Shown here one piece after another: positions 1 through 6,392 of a DNA stretch of 11,588 nt; the stretch's first letter is position 1; the number at the start of each line of letters is the position of its first letter. The notes beneath the pieces were generated by a model. The model worked only from the letters and a program-made list of their open reading frames with translations, was not told the origin of the DNA and made no database searches. A program made the position numbers and the translations under genes. Source of the stretch: JBGTKH01 sp041744735 (GTDB lineage: Bacteria > Planctomycetota > Planctomycetia > Pirellulales > Pirellulaceae); contig JBGTKH010000444.1 in the NCBI GenBank assembly GCA_041744735.1, positions 1 to 11,588 on the forward strand, in the 5' to 3' direction.

Positions 1-658
1 GGCGTTGAGCACTAGCCGATTCGTTTCAGCTTCACCCAGCCGAGCTTGTGAACAATCCGTTGATGCCGCAAGGCGTTGAGCACGCGAACTCTCCACGCGG
101 AATCGCCCGCGCCAGATATGTGAACAATCCGTTGATGCCGCAAGGCGTTGAGCACTCGGCATTCAAGGTTCAAACGCGGGAACTGCACTGGTGAACAATC
201 CGTTGATGCCGCAAGGCGTTGAGCACAGGGACAATCTCTTATCCGCCGCGCATGGCAATCGTGTGAACAATCCGTTGATGCCGCAAGGCGTTGAGCACGC
301 GACAACTGGATGCCGCGTTGTCGGCTGTCGATGCACGTGAACAATCCGTTGATGCCGCAAGGCGTTGAGCACCGTGGTTTGACTTGGCGGTTGTTCGCTT
401 CGGCTGGCGTGTGAACAATCCGTTGATGCCGCAAGGCGTTGAGCACAACTGGATTCGCCAAGAGAAGCGGCTGGCCATCTAGTGAACAATCCGTTGATGC
501 CGCAAGGCGTTGAGCACGGACTATGAAGCGACATTGAAACATTCTCCTGAGTGTGAACAATCCGTTGATGCCGCAAGGCGTTGAGCACGTAGTGCTCATC
601 AGAAATCATCCGTGCGAAGTCTGTGAACAATCCGTTGATGCCGCAAGGCGTTGAGCAA
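1..658 (+). CRISPR. CRISPR array, right-hand end: 9 full 36-bp repeats, 9 spacers, left end cut by the window
   Basis: The array opens with the last 12 bases of a repeat (1-12). Full repeats lie at 48-83, 120-155, 191-226, 263-298, 337-372, 411-446, 482-517, 553-588 and 623-658. Each starts GTGAACAATCCG and ends GGCGTTGAGCAC. All copies are identical except the last, whose final base is A instead of C. Spacers are 34-38 bp (13-47, 84-119, 156-190, 227-262, 299-336, 373-410, 447-481, 518-552, 589-622) and all differ. The changed last repeat suggests 658 is the leader-distal end, with the leader and any cas genes to the left outside the window. Read as + strand RNA, repeat positions 13-32 fold into an 8-bp stem with three G-U pairs around a GCAA (GNRA) loop, leaving a GCAC tail before the spacer. 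On the other strand those G-U pairs become mismatches, which supports + transcription. The subtype cannot be assigned without cas genes. Confidence 0.97.
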
Positions 659-663
659 GACCG

Positions 664-740
664 CAACCAGGCCGAACCCGGTGGTCGGCGCTGAGCGTAC
701 TTCGACCTCAACTCACTTTCCACCGGGTTCGGCCTGGTTG
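664..740. repeat. Perfect 21-bp inverted repeat beside the CRISPR array
   Basis: The arms 664-684 and 720-740 are exact reverse complements (core CCAGGCCGAACCCGG and its complement) and enclose a 35-bp loop (685-719). The element begins 5 bp after the last CRISPR repeat. There is no T-run after the right arm, so it is not a standard Rho-independent terminator, although such a strong hairpin could still block read-through from the array. A dispersed REP/MITE-like palindrome is the other reading. No second copy is visible in this window. Confidence 0.85.
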
Positions 741-1036
741 GGGTGTGTGGACGAGATTTTCCTAGAGGGTGATTTTCTTGGCGGCTTGCGCGCGCGGTCG
801 GAATGGTTCGTCGGGCACAATGTCCTGGTTCTCGCTTCGCTTGTCCGGCAACTTTCAATTTCAGCACGGTCGTATTCAAGGCCGTCAAGTTATTTGGGAA
901 CGCCAGTTTGGCGTCCGACACATGCTGGCGGCTTGCCGGTGATGCCGTTACGCTACACGCTGGCTGTCCGGCTCTCCGGTCATGGCCGGCGTCGTCAGCC
1001 ACTTGCTCTCGTTCACCCCAACTTGAGACTCGACCC
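741..1036. other. Intergenic region between the CRISPR end and the GH88 gene
   Basis: About 300 bp in which I recognise no gene. Frames stay open through it, and the GH88 frame itself could be extended upstream to an ATG at 803. The added 78 residues are rich in Cys, Ser and Arg, show no family resemblance, and would precede a normal GH88 N-terminus. A small hairpin (ACGCCA at 900-905, TGGCGT at 909-914) is present. No clear promoter or Shine-Dalgarno sequence stands out before 1037. The GH88 promoter presumably lies here. Confidence 0.5.
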
Positions 1037-2164
1037 ATGGCCGAACAAGACCGCATTGCTCGTTACACGAACGCGTTGGAATTTGCCGAGCGGCAGGTGG
1101 CCGCGCTCATCGAAAAACACGCGGACTTTTTTCCGATCTACACGGTCGGCGGCAAGTGGCATCATGCGGGGGAATTGTGGACCGATTGGACTGGCGGGTT
1201 TTTGGCGGGGATGATGTGGCGGTTTCACAAGCGGACGGGGGACGCGACGTGGCGCGAGCGGGCCGAGCATTATTCGACGCTGTTGGAACATCGCCAGTAC
1301 GACCGTAAGGTGCACGATCTGGGCTTCATCTTCCTGAACACGTACCTGCCGTGGTATCAGGCGACGGGCGACAAGCGGCTGCACGACGTGCTGATCCAAG
1401 CCGGCCGCACGCTGGCCATGCGGTTTCAGGAGCAGGGACAGTACCTGTGCAGCTTCGTAGCGCCCGAATCGCTATTCATCGACATCATGATGAACGTGCC
1501 GATCATCTTTTACGCCGCCAATGAATCGGGGGACGGGCATCTGCGCAAAGTTGCGGAGGCCCATTGCCGCACCACGCGCGACACGATCGTGCGTGCGGAC
1601 GGCTCGACGGCCCACGAAGGGATCTTCGACACTTCTTCGGGCGAGTTTTTGCGACAGACGACGCACCAAGGCTTAAGCGGCGACAGCGCGTGGGCTCGCG
1701 GCTTGGCGTGGTCGCTGTACGGTTACAGCAAGTGCTACGGCCTAACTGGCAACAACGAATGGCTGGCCGTGTCCGAACGCAACGCCGAGTACTGGCTGAC
1801 TAATTTGCCCGACGACAAAGTGCCTTACTGGGACTTCCACGCCGAGCTGTCGCAGCCGCCGCCCTGGGGCGCGCAAAAGGAAACCTCCGCCGGCGCTATC
1901 GCCGCCAGCGGCCTGTTGGACCTGGCCGCTCAAACCAAATCGGAAGCCCACGCGATCATTTACCGCGCGGCCGCGCTGGCCATGCTCGACGCACTGGTCG
2001 AACCCGAATACCTGGCCATCAATACGCCCGGGTGGGAAGGCATCCTAAAGCACGGCGTCTATCACACAAAGAAAGGTCTGGGCGTGGACGAATCCGTGAT
2101 GTGGGGCGAATTCTTCTTCGTCGAAGCGTTGACGAAGGTCGTTGCTTCCGAGCAACCACAGTAG
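1037..2164 (+). CDS. GH88 unsaturated glucuronyl hydrolase
   Basis: 375-residue protein of glycoside hydrolase family 88. These enzymes release unsaturated glucuronic acid from the non-reducing end of oligosaccharides made by polysaccharide lyases (from chondroitin, hyaluronan, gellan or xanthan type glycans) by hydrating the vinyl ether group. The (alpha/alpha)6-barrel signatures are visible: WTDWTGGFLAGMMW (48-61), KVHDLGFIF with the probable catalytic Asp94, FIDIMMNVPI with the second conserved Asp149, QGLSGDSAWARGLAW (211-225), VPYWDF (262-267) and ETSAGAI (282-288). The Asp pair corresponds to Asp88/Asp149 of the Bacillus enzyme. The length is usual for the family. I chose the ATG at 1037 because it begins a typical GH88 N-terminus. 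No signal peptide follows it, so the enzyme is probably cytoplasmic and acts on imported oligosaccharides. The upstream SD is weak. No lyase or transporter neighbour is present, and the exact substrate cannot be read from the sequence. Confidence 0.9.
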   Translation: MAEQDRIARYTNALEFAERQVAALIEKHADFFPIYTVGGKWHHAGELWTDWTGGFLAGMMWRFHKRTGDATWRERAEHYSTLLEHRQYDRKVHDLGFIFLNTYLPWYQATGDKRLHDVLIQAGRTLAMRFQEQGQYLCSFVAPESLFIDIMMNVPIIFYAANESGDGHLRKVAEAHCRTTRDTIVRADGSTAHEGIFDTSSGEFLRQTTHQGLSGDSAWARGLAWSLYGYSKCYGLTGNNEWLAVSERNAEYWLTNLPDDKVPYWDFHAELSQPPPWGAQKETSAGAIAASGLLDLAAQTKSEAHAIIYRAAALAMLDALVEPEYLAINTPGWEGILKHGVYHTKKGLGVDESVMWGEFFFVEALTKVVASEQPQ

Positions 2165-2196
2165 CCACGGCACGAAATGAAGGACCAATGACCCGC

Positions 2197-3018
2197 TCAA
2201 TCCCACAACGTCCGAATCCCGAAAAACGCGGTATCTTTCACGCGGCGGCAAAACTCTTTGAACCAACTGAGCGATGGATCGGTGCTAAATGTCATGCTTA
2301 AAACGGCGCGCGATTCACCGGCGCCGATGGGCGTGACTTTGTGCAGCACACGGGCGCCTTCGAAAATTACGAGCACGTTCTCCGCGGTGTCCACTTCCAC
2401 GTCGCGGCCGTCTCGGCGGCGGTGCATCAGTTTACTGCGGGAGAGCCCGCCCGTCTGCGATTGATTGACCACGGAAAGCAGCACGGTGAAATGTCGCCCC
2501 TTGTAGAAGTTGTGGTCGAAGTGCCAGTTGATGTGGTCGCCCGGCTGTTGGTAATACAGCAGCGAGCAAGAGCTTTGATCGTGGTCCGCGGTCGGTTTGA
2601 TATCTTCACACACGACTTGCGAAAGCCACTGCCGCAGCGTCTCCGAGTGATACATCCCCAGGCACGCCGGCGCGTGATAGTGAATTTTTTCGTACGACAC
2701 GGTGCCGCCTTGCTTGTGCAATGGCACGAAGCTGCGTTCCACGCGATCGGCGTTGGCGCGGATTTCGCCCCGGATTCGCTCCAGGCTCAGCGGGTCCAGA
2801 AAACTCTCGACGCGGACCAGTAACTCCTGTCGGAAGTGGTCGGCCAATTGATTCACGTCGGCCTGTGATTGAATCTTCGGCGGATGCTCTTGGATCACCG
2901 GCGTTCGCCGCTCAGCCAATTCGGTATACAGCCGCACTCGTTTGAGACGATGCCGCAACAGAATCAACAGCGCGGAAACAAAGCCGATGCCTCCGAAGAT
3001 TAAAAGCCACTCTCGCAT
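2197..3018 (-). CDS. Membrane-anchored 2OG-Fe(II) oxygenase (prolyl 4-hydroxylase-like)
   Basis: 273-residue protein. Residues 4-21 form one hydrophobic segment followed by a basic stretch (RHRLKRVR), consistent with an N-terminal anchor leaving the rest in the cytoplasm. The C-terminal half is a double-stranded beta-helix oxygenase domain. NWHFDHNF supplies the iron ligands His166 and Asp168 of an HxD motif, HKVTPIGAGESRAVL supplies the distal His226, and Arg237 is placed to bind 2-oxoglutarate. Such enzymes hydroxylate proteins or small molecules with O2 and 2-oxoglutarate; the substrate here is unknown. AAGG lies 5 bases before the ATG at 3018. The gene follows epmB on the same strand after 94 bp, so co-transcription is possible, and it converges on the GH88 gene with only 32 bp between the stops. 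A role in EF-P hydroxylation is speculative and is discussed as a finding. Confidence 0.8.
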   Translation of the reverse strand: MREWLLIFGGIGFVSALLILLRHRLKRVRLYTELAERRTPVIQEHPPKIQSQADVNQLADHFRQELLVRVESFLDPLSLERIRGEIRANADRVERSFVPLHKQGGTVSYEKIHYHAPACLGMYHSETLRQWLSQVVCEDIKPTADHDQSSCSLLYYQQPGDHINWHFDHNFYKGRHFTVLLSVVNQSQTGGLSRSKLMHRRRDGRDVEVDTAENVLVIFEGARVLHKVTPIGAGESRAVLSMTFSTDPSLSWFKEFCRRVKDTAFFGIRTLWD

Positions 3019-3066
3019 GCTGCCTTACCTTATCTACCACAACTGAGCCGCCAACGAAGGTGAACC

Positions 3067-3100
3067 GGATTGCCGATCGTGCCGGCCGGATTAGCAATCC
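3067..3100. other. Short dyad between epmB and the oxygenase gene
   Basis: GGATTGC (3067-3073) and GCAATCC (3094-3100) are 7-bp complementary arms with 20 bp between them, and a tighter GGATT-AGC-AATCC hairpin (3088-3100) sits inside. It lies just downstream of the epmB stop and no T-run follows. It could attenuate or end epmB transcription, or be a dispersed repeat fragment. Weakly supported. Confidence 0.25.
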
Positions 3101-3112
3101 AGCCTACATTTT

Positions 3113-4144
3113 TTATGCCAACACGCGTTTACCTGGCTCGCCCGCTACCTCTTGCACATACCGGGGAACCGCATAGCCAGGCAAGCGCTTTCTCATTTGT
3201 CTGATCAATTCTATACCGCGAACTATGGGAACTTCAAAATGAGCGGCCCCAGCCACGCGGTCCAATTGGTGCAGGTAGTAGGGCATGACGCGCAGATCGA
3301 CCAACCGGCGGCAAAGGTCCACGAGCGTGTCGGCGTGGTCGTTCACGCCCCGCAGCAGCACCGCTTGATTTAACACCGGAACGCCCGCATCGGTGATGCG
3401 GGCGAGCGCGGCGGCAACCGTTTCGTCCACTTCGGCCGGATGATTGGCATGCACCACCATAATCGGCGTCAGCCGCGTGCCACGCAGCCAACCGAGCAAC
3501 GCGCCAGTCACCCTCTCTGGTATCATAATCGGCAGCCGAGAGTGGATTCGCAACCGCCGCACGTGCGAAATCCCGGCCAGCCGCTGAGCCAACTCGGCCA
3601 AAAGTTCGTCCACCAACGTCAGCGGGTCGCCGCCGCTCAACAGCACCTCCTCGATCGACGGATCGGCCGCAATCCGCGCGATTGCCCCTTGCCACGGATC
3701 GGCCGACCGCGGACCGTACGCGTACGGAAAATGGCGGCGAAAACAGTAACGGCAGTGCACGGCACAGGCCCCGGTGGTGATCAACAGAGCCCGCCCAGCG
3801 TACTTGTGCAGCAGGCCCGGTGCGACTGTTGCCGGGCCGTCGCCCACTGGGTCGGCGGTAAAATCCGGCGGGCTTTCTAACTCGTCGGCCAGCGGCAATA
3901 CTTGGCGCAGCAGCGGGTCGGCGGGATCGCCGGGCCGCATCCGAGAGATGTATCCCCGCGGGGCAAACACTGGAAAAAGCCGAGCCGCCGCGTCGGCTGC
4001 CTGCTGATATCGATCCGGCAAACCTACCAGCCGACACAGTTCGGCCGGGTCGCGAACCGCGGTTTTCATCGCCGCCTGCCACGAACCGGCAGGTGGCCGT
4101 TCAGTGGCGCGGACAGGATTGGGCAGAGGCGTTACAATAGCCAT
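3113..4144 (-). CDS. epmB: EF-P beta-lysylation protein EpmB (lysine 2,3-aminomutase)
   Basis: 343-residue radical SAM enzyme that converts (S)-alpha-lysine to (R)-beta-lysine for attachment to elongation factor P. The 4Fe-4S-binding cysteines form CAVHCRYCF (Cys127, Cys131, Cys134), followed by LLSGGDPLTL (168-177), the SAM-binding region of aminomutases. Near the end, GEPGK places Lys339 as the probable PLP Schiff-base lysine, matching the EpmB-type C-terminus. The length agrees with E. coli EpmB (about 340) and is shorter than clostridial lysine aminomutases. I prefer the ATG at 4144. The frame stays open upstream to a GTG at 4195, but those 17 residues abut the efp start and look non-coding; an ATG at 4156 is a second option. 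The gene diverges from efp, with epmA beyond, so all three pathway members are together. Confidence 0.94.
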   Translation of the reverse strand: MAIVTPLPNPVRATERPPAGSWQAAMKTAVRDPAELCRLVGLPDRYQQAADAAARLFPVFAPRGYISRMRPGDPADPLLRQVLPLADELESPPDFTADPVGDGPATVAPGLLHKYAGRALLITTGACAVHCRYCFRRHFPYAYGPRSADPWQGAIARIAADPSIEEVLLSGGDPLTLVDELLAELAQRLAGISHVRRLRIHSRLPIMIPERVTGALLGWLRGTRLTPIMVVHANHPAEVDETVAAALARITDAGVPVLNQAVLLRGVNDHADTLVDLCRRLVDLRVMPYYLHQLDRVAGAAHFEVPIVRGIELIRQMRKRLPGYAVPRYVQEVAGEPGKRVLA

Positions 4145-4195
4145 CCTCGGTAGCATAACCGTCCATTTATCGAAAGCGAAGTAGGGAAGAACCAC
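4145..4195. promoter_or_regulatory. Divergent epmB/efp intergenic region with the efp ribosome binding site
   Basis: These 51 bp separate the two divergent start codons and should carry promoter elements in both directions. AGGGA at 4183-4187 is a good Shine-Dalgarno sequence 8 bases before the efp GTG, and it decides that start. I cannot pick a convincing -35/-10 pair for either gene. Confidence 0.55.
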
Positions 4196-4768
4196 GTGGC
4201 CACTTATAAGACAAGCGATTTTCGCAAGGGATTGAAAGTCCAGATCGACGGCGAGCCGTACTTAATGACGGAAATGAACTTCGTGAAACCCGGCAAGGGG
4301 AACGCCCTGTACAAATGCCGGATGAAGAATCTGCTTCGCGGCACGACGCTCGACCGCACCTACAAAGGGGGTGACTCGCTGGAATCGGCCGATGTCGAGG
4401 AAGTGGACGTCCAGTTCCTGTACCGGCAAGGCGAAACGTTCGTGCTCATGAACAACAAGACGTATGACCAGTACGAGCTGTCGGCGGATCAGGTAGATGA
4501 CGCTTGGAAGTACTTGAAGGAAGGCATGGGATGCTCAGTGATGCTGTTCAATGGCAACCCGGTTAGCATGACGCCGCCAAGCCACGTCGAACTGCGGGTC
4601 GAATACTGCGAACCGGGCGCCCGCGGCGACACGGCCACCAACGTCACCAAGCCGGTGAAAGTGGAAACCGGCGCCGAATTCCTCTGCCCGGCGTTCATCG
4701 ACATCGGCAACGTGATCAAGATCGACACGCGCAGCGGCGAGTACGTCGAGCGGGTGAGCACGAAATAA
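4196..4768 (+). CDS. efp: Translation elongation factor P
   Basis: 190-residue EF-P, the tRNA-shaped factor that binds between the ribosomal P and E sites and speeds peptide bond formation at consecutive prolines. It starts with GTG after an AGGGA ribosome binding site and matches the family from the first residue (MATYKTSDFRKG; E. coli begins MATYYSNDFRAG). The N-terminal KOW-like domain carries FVKPGKG, which puts Lys34 at the exact position beta-lysylated by EpmA in E. coli. The OB domains follow, with the conserved MTPPSHVEL segment and the C-terminal KIDTRSGEYVERV signature. The family length is about 185-190. The neighbouring epmA and epmB indicate that this EF-P uses the (R)-beta-lysine modification rather than rhamnosylation or 5-aminopentanol. 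Confidence 0.98.
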   Translation: MATYKTSDFRKGLKVQIDGEPYLMTEMNFVKPGKGNALYKCRMKNLLRGTTLDRTYKGGDSLESADVEEVDVQFLYRQGETFVLMNNKTYDQYELSADQVDDAWKYLKEGMGCSVMLFNGNPVSMTPPSHVELRVEYCEPGARGDTATNVTKPVKVETGAEFLCPAFIDIGNVIKIDTRSGEYVERVSTK

Positions 4769-4805
4769 TCGCCGATGATGGTTCAATGTCGGTCGCTTGC
4801 CATCC

Positions 4806-4871
4806 ATCGTAACCCGATGCGTAAGCGAGGCCGAATCGTGAATCGCCCTCGCTTACGCGTCGGGTTACGAT
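4806..4871. repeat. Long palindromic element (25-bp arms) between efp and epmA
   Basis: The arms 4806-4830 and 4847-4871 are reverse complements with one exception, a T-G that would be a wobble in RNA, around a 16-bp loop. The arm contains TAACCCGATGCGTAAGCGAG and its partner CTCGCTTACGCGTCGGGTTA. From memory, this TAACCCGACGCGTAAGCGAGG-type palindrome is scattered widely in Pirellulales genomes, often translated into spurious NPTRKRG or VTRRVSEG peptides. No T-run follows, so it is more likely a REP/MITE-like element than an intrinsic terminator, although the hairpin in the transcript could modulate efp-epmA read-through. Confidence 0.85.
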
Positions 4872-4891
4872 CAAACCGATCCTGACGCGAA

Positions 4892-5875
4892 ATGAGTCCC
4901 GACGATTTTCTTCCGACAGCCTCGTGGGACACGCTTGCCCTTCGTGCCAAGCTACTCCGCAGAATTCGGCACTTCTTCGACGCACGCGGCTTTCTGGAAG
5001 TCGAAACGCCGTTGCTCTCGGCCGACACGGTGGTCGACCGGCATCTCGATCCGTTGCGAGTCACGTTGTTCGACGATCCGCGCGAACCGAACGCGGGGCG
5101 CACGATGTGGCTGCAAACATCGCCCGAGTTCGCAATGAAACGGCTGTTGGCGGCCGGAGCAACCGCGATCTATCAGATCACACGCGCCTTTCGCGGCGGC
5201 GAACGCGGCCGGCTTCACAACCCCGAGTTCACGATGGTCGAATGGTACCGCGCGGGCGACGGCTATCTTGAAGGCATGCAGTTGTTGGAAGAGTTGGCCG
5301 AGACGATTCTCGAACGGGGCTCGGCGGAACGAATCAGTTACCGCGAGGCATTTCAGCAGCACGCTGGCGTCGATCCACACACGGCGCCGGTCGATTCTTT
5401 GGAGCAATCAGCACGACAACGCGGCGTCGCCATTCCCGACGGACTCGCGCGCGACGATCGCGACGCTTGGCTGAATCTGCTGCTGGCCGAATGTGTCGAG
5501 CCGCACTTGGGCCGAGAACGACCGACAATTCTTTACGACTACCCGGCCACCCAAGCCGCGCTGGCTCGCGTGCGCGACGAAGATCCGCCGGTCGCCGAAC
5601 GGTTCGAGCTATACGTGCGTGGCATCGAACTGGCCAACGGCTATCACGAGCTGCTCGACCCCGCCACGCTCCGCGAGCGCAACGCGAACGTCAACCTCCA
5701 ACGCGCCGCCGATGGAAAATACACGCTGCCCGAAGACAGCCGCCTGCTCGCCGCGATGGACCACGGAATGCCCCCCTGCACCGGAGTCGCGCTCGGCTTC
5801 GACCGTCTCGTCATGATCGCCGCCGGTGCCCACAGTATCGACGAAGTGCTGCCATTCCCGATCGAGAGAGCGTGA
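4892..5875 (+). CDS. epmA: EF-P (R)-beta-lysine ligase EpmA (GenX/PoxA/YjeA)
   Basis: 327-residue class II lysyl-tRNA synthetase paralogue that activates (R)-beta-lysine with ATP and transfers it to EF-P Lys34. It consists of the catalytic core only. The N-terminal OB-fold anticodon-binding domain of true LysRS is absent, and the protein starts just before motif 1 (RGFLEVETPLLS, 32-43). WLQTSPEFAMKRLLAAG (73-89) leads into motif 2, ITRAFRGGERGRLHNPEFTMVEWYR (96-120, read in two halves around GERG). GIELANGYHEL (244-254) and motif 3, GVALGFDRLVMIAAG (298-312), complete the site. E. coli EpmA has 325 residues and aligns along the whole length. The ATG at 4892 lacks an obvious SD. It lies 123 bp after efp on the same strand, beyond a palindrome. 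Confidence 0.96.
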   Translation: MSPDDFLPTASWDTLALRAKLLRRIRHFFDARGFLEVETPLLSADTVVDRHLDPLRVTLFDDPREPNAGRTMWLQTSPEFAMKRLLAAGATAIYQITRAFRGGERGRLHNPEFTMVEWYRAGDGYLEGMQLLEELAETILERGSAERISYREAFQQHAGVDPHTAPVDSLEQSARQRGVAIPDGLARDDRDAWLNLLLAECVEPHLGRERPTILYDYPATQAALARVRDEDPPVAERFELYVRGIELANGYHELLDPATLRERNANVNLQRAADGKYTLPEDSRLLAAMDHGMPPCTGVALGFDRLVMIAAGAHSIDEVLPFPIERA

Positions 5876-5876
5876 G

Positions 5877-6001
5877 AGGGTTCAGGGTTCGGGGTTCAGA
5901 AAGGAATCCCTCAAACTCTTCCCTCTTCACTGAACCCTGAACCCTGACCTCTGAACCCTGCCTCCTGAACCCTAACCTCTGAACCCTGCCTCCTGAACCC
6001 T
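5877..6001. repeat. Opposed 7-bp repeat arrays between convergent genes
   Basis: Three tandem GGGTTCA-type heptamers (5878-5898) face an array of the complementary heptamer (CTGAACC alternating with variants CTGACCT, CTGCCTC, CTAACCT) from 5930 to 6001, which gives a 14-bp higher-order unit at 5937, 5951, 5965, 5979 and 5993. The blocks can pair: 5877-5890 is a perfect 14-bp complement of 5932-5945, with a 41-bp loop. The left arm starts 1 bp after the epmA stop, and the stop codon of the minus-strand neighbour (6000-6002) lies in the last repeat. The arrangement could act as a two-way transcription barrier for the convergent genes. Confidence 0.85.
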
Positions 6002-6392
6002 ACGCATTCGCCGATCGGTGAAAGTGCACGTGTTTCCAATGCCCGTCCTGGCGCTGCCAAACGCGCGTTTCCTCGAAGCGGGCCGTTTGCGGCACGTTGG
6101 CCGAGTCAACGTATTGAGTCAGCCGCACGTACGTGACCACCGCCGCATCGTCGCCCAGCAATCGCACACGCGGCGCGGCCATCGTCGTGTTGCGGCGGCC
6201 CTTGCCGTCGTTCAGCCCAAAGTAAAAGCGGTGGAACTCCATCCCTTCCACCAATTGGCCGCGTGCCTCTGGCTCGAAGCAACTGAGCGTCGGGTCGCAC
6301 AGCGCTTGATAAACTTCCCAATTGCCGGCGGCGATGCTGTCGAGCACTTGTTGAGTCAATTCAATCAATTCTTGTGTTGTGGATTTCGTCAT
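6000..6392 (-). CDS. Stand-alone CaMKII association-domain (hub) protein, SnoaL/NTF2-like fold
   Basis: 130-residue protein matching the association (hub) domain of calcium/calmodulin-dependent protein kinase II, without any kinase part. Segments that recall the eukaryotic hub are CDPTLSCFEPEARGQLVEG (32-50), FHRFYF (53-58), RLTQYVD (90-96), EETRVWQRQDG (107-117) and VHFHRS (122-127). The fold is a cone-shaped alpha+beta barrel of the SnoaL/NTF2 type; hub domains assemble into rings and some SnoaL-like proteins bind small ligands. No signal peptide is seen. The ATG (6392-6390) overlaps the folA stop as ATGA, a 4-bp overlap that suggests translational coupling. The frame extends upstream inside folA, but that part is shadow. 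The cellular role is unknown; the operon with folA and thyA hints at one-carbon or nucleotide metabolism, which is inference only. Confidence 0.88.
   Translation of the reverse strand: MTKSTTQELIELTQQVLDSIAAGNWEVYQALCDPTLSCFEPEARGQLVEGMEFHRFYFGLNDGKGRRNTTMAAPRVRLLGDDAAVVTYVRLTQYVDSANVPQTARFEETRVWQRQDGHWKHVHFHRSANA

Noticed and set aside
12..599. Long open frames running through the CRISPR array on the minus strand
   Set aside because: The 36-bp repeat is a multiple of three and lacks stops in these frames, giving repeated peptides such as CSTPCGINGLFT; they are by-products of the array.
687..696. GGCGCTGAGC, one mismatch from the end of the CRISPR repeat, as a degenerate extra repeat
   Set aside because: Only 10 bases match, the surrounding sequence does not resemble the repeat, and such a match is expected by chance at an appreciable rate.
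659..1036. A tracrRNA anti-repeat downstream of the array
   Set aside because: I found no stretch complementary to the repeat beyond short chance matches such as TGATGCCG near 940.
803..1036. N-terminal extension of the GH88 protein to the ATG at 803
   Set aside because: The 78 extra residues look non-coding and precede a complete family N-terminus at 1037.
3234..4082. 282-codon minus-strand frame inside epmB
   Set aside because: Arg/Gly-rich out-of-frame reading of epmB; the radical SAM motif is in the other frame.
4145..4195. epmB starting at the GTG at 4195, abutting the efp start
   Set aside because: It would leave no room for divergent promoters, and the extra residues are unlike the EpmB N-terminus.
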